A stretch of 9,208 nt of DNA, taken from assembly GCA_002783525.1 (NCBI GenBank), contig PFGS01000241.1, positions 1 through 9,208 on the forward strand. Direction: 5' to 3'. This document shows positions 5,977 to 9,208 of the stretch, piece after piece. How positions within the stretch are numbered: position 1 is the first letter of the stretch; each line of letters begins with the position of its first letter. The position numbers were made by a program, and so were the translations under genes. Under the pieces are notes generated by a model. The model saw only the letters and a program-made list of their open reading frames with translations, was not told where the DNA came from and did no database searches. The stretch comes from Ignavibacteriales bacterium CG12_big_fil_rev_8_21_14_0_65_30_8 (lineage in GTDB: Bacteria > Bacteroidota > Ignavibacteria > Ignavibacteriales > Ignavibacteriaceae).

Positions 5977-8958
5977 ATGGAAAAGAATAATTACAGTTTA
6001 TTAAATAAAATATTTGCTGGTATTGTTTTTTTAATATCTACAATAATTTTATTCTCTACAGTTCAACCGTCAGTTTCATTTTGGGATGCAGGGGAATTTA
6101 TTTCATCAGCATATTATTTGCAGGTTCCTCACCCGCCGGGCGCACCTTTCTTTTCAATAGTGGGTAGAATTTTTGCAATAGTTCCTTTTGTTGAAAATGT
6201 TGCTTTAAGAGTAAATACAATTTCGGTTTTGGCCAGCAGCTTTTCAATTTTATTTCTCTACTTAATTGCTGTTAAACTTATAAATAGTTTTAAGGAACAC
6301 GAACATAAAGATCTTTTGGATGCTGTTTCAACTTTTCTTGCGGCAGCAATAGGTGCGTTGGCATTTTCGTTTAGTGATACTTTTTGGTTCAATGCTGTTG
6401 AAGCTGAGGTTTATGCAAGCAGTACATTACTTTTTTCAGCAATTACTTATTTGATGATGAGCTGGGCAGAGAAAGCAGATAATGTGGATAATGAAAAATA
6501 TATTTTGATGATCGCATACTTAATTGGTGTTTCAACCGGTGTGCATTTAATGAGTGTGCTTGCAATAGTATCTGTTGTAATGATGATAATGTTTAAAAAA
6601 TATGTGGACAACGATGAAGCTCTAAAAAGTTCAATTTATATTTTATTAATTAATGTTGGTATTGTTCTAATTTTAGCATTTCTTCTTTGGGGAAATCAAA
6701 CAAGAACTACTCCGCCATCCGCTGAAGAATATGCAGCATTTGACTCCAAATTTAAAATGATAATGGCTGCAGTTACAATTATTATAATGGGTGCTTTTTG
6801 GAAAAAAGTTTTCAGTAGAAATTCTATATATGTTCCACTAATGCTTGGTGGTGTGGCTTTATTTTTAACTTACCCGGGTATTGTTAAAATTTTACCTGGA
6901 ATTATGGCAAATATTTCAGGTGATAATTCATTGGTTGCTGTATTGGTTTTTGCAATTATTCTTGGTCTCTTTGGATATGCTGTTCATTATGCTGTAAAGA
7001 ATAAAAAACCAACTATGCATCTTGCATTTATGTCGTTGATATTTATTCTTCTAGGATTTACCTCTTACACAATGGTAATAATCCGTTCTAATCAAGATCC
7101 GCCAATGAATGAAAATGAACCTAATGATTTTACTGAGTTAGTTTCTTATTTAAACAGAGATCAATACGGTGACTTTCCCATTTTTGAAAGACGCTTTGCA
7201 ACAGAACCGCATCAATTAGGAGTATATACTAATTATTCTAGTGAATTAGATTTTTGGTGGAAGTACCAAATGAATCATATGACTACAAGATATTTGCTTT
7301 GGAATTTTGCCGGAAGAGAAGGCTGGAATCAAGACGACGGACCAAACATTGCTCCATTTAACGGAATAGGAAATATACTGGGTAGTGCTTTTAATATTAG
7401 ATTTGGTGGAAGTGCATCAACATCTCTCTACGGTATTCCTTTTTTAATTGGACTGCTGGGTATTTACTTCCATTTTAAAAAGGATTGGAAAACTGCAATT
7501 ATATTTATGGTGTTGTTTATTTTTATGGGTTACTTTACAGCATTTTACCAAAACCAACAACAACCCCAGCCGAGAGAAAGAGATTATTTTTATGTCGGTG
7601 CATTTTTTATTTTTGGAATATGGATAGCTATTGGCTTTAGAGGACTGATAGATCTAATTCAGGAAAAACTGAAAAAAATCCAATTTAAAAAAGCTGCAAT
7701 AATTACTGCTCTTGCTTTGGGTGTTGTTTTTATTCCTCTTAGAATGTTAGTTGCAAATTATAATACTCACGATAGATCCAACAACTGGGTTCCATGGGAT
7801 TACTCATATAATATTCTGCAAAGCTGTGCACCTAATGCAATATTATTTACTAATGGTGATAATGATACCTTCCCTCTTTGGTATTTGCAAGATGTTGAAG
7901 GTATAAGAAGAGATGTGAAGATAGTAAATCTAAGTCTTGCAAATACTCATTGGTATATTAGACAATTAAAAAATAATGACCCATATAATGTTGGTACAGT
8001 TAAAATACGCTTTTCTGATTCACAAATTGATAGGATAAGTCCGGTTCAATGGGAGCCAAGGGATATAACCATTCCGCTTCCGGCTGATAAAAATTCCTCT
8101 GAAATTTCTAAAATGGTTAAAGAAGCAAATATTGAAGATTCAACTGTTATCAAAGCAGGCAGTTTAACTTTCAGAATGGATAATACCGTTACATTCGGTA
8201 CAACAAAAGCAATAAGAATTCAGGATATAATAGTAAAAGAAATTATTGAAGCAAATGAATGGAAAAGGCCTGTATATTTTTCCGTCACTTGCGCTCCTGA
8301 CAGTAAAATTGGATTAGATGACTATCTTAAAATAGAAGGTATGACTTCACGATTAATACCGGAAAAAAGAAAGCCTAATGTTGAATTTGTAAATGAAACA
8401 GCACTTAGAGAAGAACTTTTATTAGAAAATATAAATCCAAGTAAAACTTTTAAAAGAGGGTTCAGATTTAGAGGGTTGAATGATAAATCTATTTTTTACG
8501 AAGACGGTCAACAGGGTATGCTTCAAAACTATAGAAATGCATATTTAAAGTTAGCAATGTTCTATCTTGATACAAATCAAAGATCAAAAGTAACTGAAAT
8601 CTTAAATGCAATGAATGAAAAAATTTCTACTGATGTTATAAATATTGATTACAGATTACTTGCTCAAATTGGAAATGTTTATTTCCAATCAGGTAATTAT
8701 GATAAATTTAAAGAACTCTCTGTAAAAGTTGAAAATGAAGCTTTAAATTCTTTAGAAAATAATCCAAAGGATTTATATTCCTTTAGAGTTTTGCTGGATC
8801 TTTACCAAAATTTAAATGACAATAAAAAGCTACTTGCTCTGTGGGAAAGAATAGAACAACTTTATCCCGGTGATCCCGGCGTTAAAGCAAACATTGCAAA
8901 ATACAAAAGCATTGTTCAACAAGAGGATTCATTAAAAACTATGCAGCCAATAAAATAA
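5977..8958 (+). CDS. DUF2723 (GT117-like) multi-span membrane protein with C-terminal helical repeats
   Basis: A 993-residue inner-membrane protein of the DUF2723 family. The human member, TMEM260, is a protein O-mannosyltransferase, and the bacterial ones are placed in the same glycosyltransferase family; the substrate here is unknown. The family signature is at the N-terminus: a first membrane span (11-29), then SFWDAGEF (34-41, carrying the conserved acidic residues expected of a GT-C-type enzyme) and HPPGAP (52-57). Further spans run through residues about 84-370 and 485-590. A conserved RERDYFY stretch lies at 533-539 before a further span. A soluble, probably periplasmic domain begins near residue 596, with FTNGDNDTFPLWYLQD at 624-639. 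Residues about 850-975 are helical and TPR-like (NYRNAYLKLAMFYLD, RLLAQIGNVYFQSGNYDKF, DLYQNLNDNKKLLALWERI). The length is normal for the bacterial family. The ATG has a GAGG Shine-Dalgarno. A terminator follows directly, and a family-9 glycosyltransferase gene comes next, supporting a role in surface glycan or glycoprotein synthesis. Confidence 0.9.
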   Translation: MEKNNYSLLNKIFAGIVFLISTIILFSTVQPSVSFWDAGEFISSAYYLQVPHPPGAPFFSIVGRIFAIVPFVENVALRVNTISVLASSFSILFLYLIAVKLINSFKEHEHKDLLDAVSTFLAAAIGALAFSFSDTFWFNAVEAEVYASSTLLFSAITYLMMSWAEKADNVDNEKYILMIAYLIGVSTGVHLMSVLAIVSVVMMIMFKKYVDNDEALKSSIYILLINVGIVLILAFLLWGNQTRTTPPSAEEYAAFDSKFKMIMAAVTIIIMGAFWKKVFSRNSIYVPLMLGGVALFLTYPGIVKILPGIMANISGDNSLVAVLVFAIILGLFGYAVHYAVKNKKPTMHLAFMSLIFILLGFTSYTMVIIRSNQDPPMNENEPNDFTELVSYLNRDQYGDFPIFERRFATEPHQLGVYTNYSSELDFWWKYQMNHMTTRYLLWNFAGREGWNQDDGPNIAPFNGIGNILGSAFNIRFGGSASTSLYGIPFLIGLLGIYFHFKKDWKTAIIFMVLFIFMGYFTAFYQNQQQPQPRERDYFYVGAFFIFGIWIAIGFRGLIDLIQEKLKKIQFKKAAIITALALGVVFIPLRMLVANYNTHDRSNNWVPWDYSYNILQSCAPNAILFTNGDNDTFPLWYLQDVEGIRRDVKIVNLSLANTHWYIRQLKNNDPYNVGTVKIRFSDSQIDRISPVQWEPRDITIPLPADKNSSEISKMVKEANIEDSTVIKAGSLTFRMDNTVTFGTTKAIRIQDIIVKEIIEANEWKRPVYFSVTCAPDSKIGLDDYLKIEGMTSRLIPEKRKPNVEFVNETALREELLLENINPSKTFKRGFRFRGLNDKSIFYEDGQQGMLQNYRNAYLKLAMFYLDTNQRSKVTEILNAMNEKISTDVINIDYRLLAQIGNVYFQSGNYDKFKELSVKVENEALNSLENNPKDLYSFRVLLDLYQNLNDNKKLLALWERIEQLYPGDPGVKANIAKYKSIVQQEDSLKTMQPIK

Positions 8959-8980
8959 TTAAAATTAAATGGACTAATTT

Positions 8981-9010
8981 ATGAGCGGTTAAATGCCGCT
9001 CATTTTTTTT
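8981..9010 (+). terminator. Intrinsic terminator after the DUF2723 gene
   Basis: The stem ATGAGCGG (8981-8988) pairs with CCGCTCAT (8996-9003) for 8 bp around a TTAAATG loop and runs into eight consecutive T (9003-9010). It lies 22 nt after the TAA at 8956-8958. The T-run ends only 7 nt before the ATG of the next gene. Confidence 0.92.
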
Positions 9011-9017
9011 ATAATAA

Positions 9018-9208
9018 ATGAAAATACTTGTTATAGCCTTATCAGGGATCGGTGACGCATTAATTTTTACGCCTGCTTTAAACCTTTTACGTAAACATTA
9101 CCCTACGGCCCAAATAGACGCACTAGTTATGTACAAAGGTGCAAAAGATATTTACGATAGAAATAAAAACCTGAATAAGATAATTCATTTTAATTTTTTA
9201 AAGAAGGG
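9018..9208 (+). CDS. Family 9 glycosyltransferase (heptosyltransferase-like), 5' part only
   Basis: The first 63 codons are visible before the window ends. The translation MKILVIALSGIGDALIFTPAL matches the N-terminal nucleotide-sugar-enzyme fold of GT9: a first beta strand, then the S-x-I/L-G-D loop (SGIGD, residues 9-13) and a helix starting TPAL (18-21). A second strand follows at 33-38 (IDALVM), after the family's KHYP-x-A-x-I-D pattern. GT9 enzymes are cytoplasmic, peripheral to the inner membrane, and transfer heptose or related sugars to lipopolysaccharide or other surface acceptors. The exact sugar cannot be told from this fragment. No Shine-Dalgarno is visible, because the start lies 7 nt after the terminator T-run. 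The gene follows the DUF2723 gene on the same strand. Confidence 0.85.
   Translation, partial: MKILVIALSGIGDALIFTPALNLLRKHYPTAQIDALVMYKGAKDIYDRNKNLNKIIHFNFLKK

Overview
The window is AT-rich DNA from what is probably a member of the Bacteroidota/Chlorobiota group, most likely an Ignavibacteria-like lineage. This assignment is an inference from gene content. There are secreted proteins with short 'SAQ'-type signal peptides, lipoproteins with free-cysteine lipoboxes, a large DUF2723 membrane protein typical of this superphylum, and a mix of genes with clear Shine-Dalgarno sequences (AAGGAGA, GAGG) and genes with none. There is no sign of phage, transposon, CRISPR or tRNA.

Layout. The left edge holds the 5' part of rimP (minus strand, running off the window), the usual first gene of a rimP-nusA-infB cluster. 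A GC-rich hairpin with a T-rich tail sits directly against its start codon. To the right are four minus-strand genes read from about 5314 down to 601: a lipoprotein of unknown function with its own strong terminator (4346-5314), then a tight three-gene unit. That unit consists of a second lipoprotein (3294-4220), a 662-residue protein that joins an outer-membrane beta-barrel to a beta-sandwich and a transglutaminase-like Cys/His domain (1306-3294), and a secreted FecR-like/TPR-like protein (601-1284). The lipoprotein and the barrel gene overlap by one base (TAG stop, GTG start), and 21 bp separate the barrel gene from the FecR-like gene.

A 334-bp divergent intergenic region (5315-5648) carries three copies of TGCCTGG, two direct and one inverted, in otherwise very AT-rich DNA. 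Rightward from it are a 71-residue charged protein of unknown function (5649-5864) and a 993-residue DUF2723/GT117-type multi-membrane-span protein with a periplasmic domain and a C-terminal helical repeat region (5977-8958). A textbook terminator follows, and then the start of a family-9 (heptosyltransferase-like) glycosyltransferase running off the right edge.

How the genes fit together. The rightward genes point to envelope or protein glycosylation. The leftward cassette looks like a cell-envelope module in which a periplasmic cysteine enzyme is tethered to an outer-membrane barrel and made together with a lipoprotein and a FecR-like periplasmic protein. This cassette is the best candidate in the window for an undescribed system. 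Its function cannot be read from the sequence.
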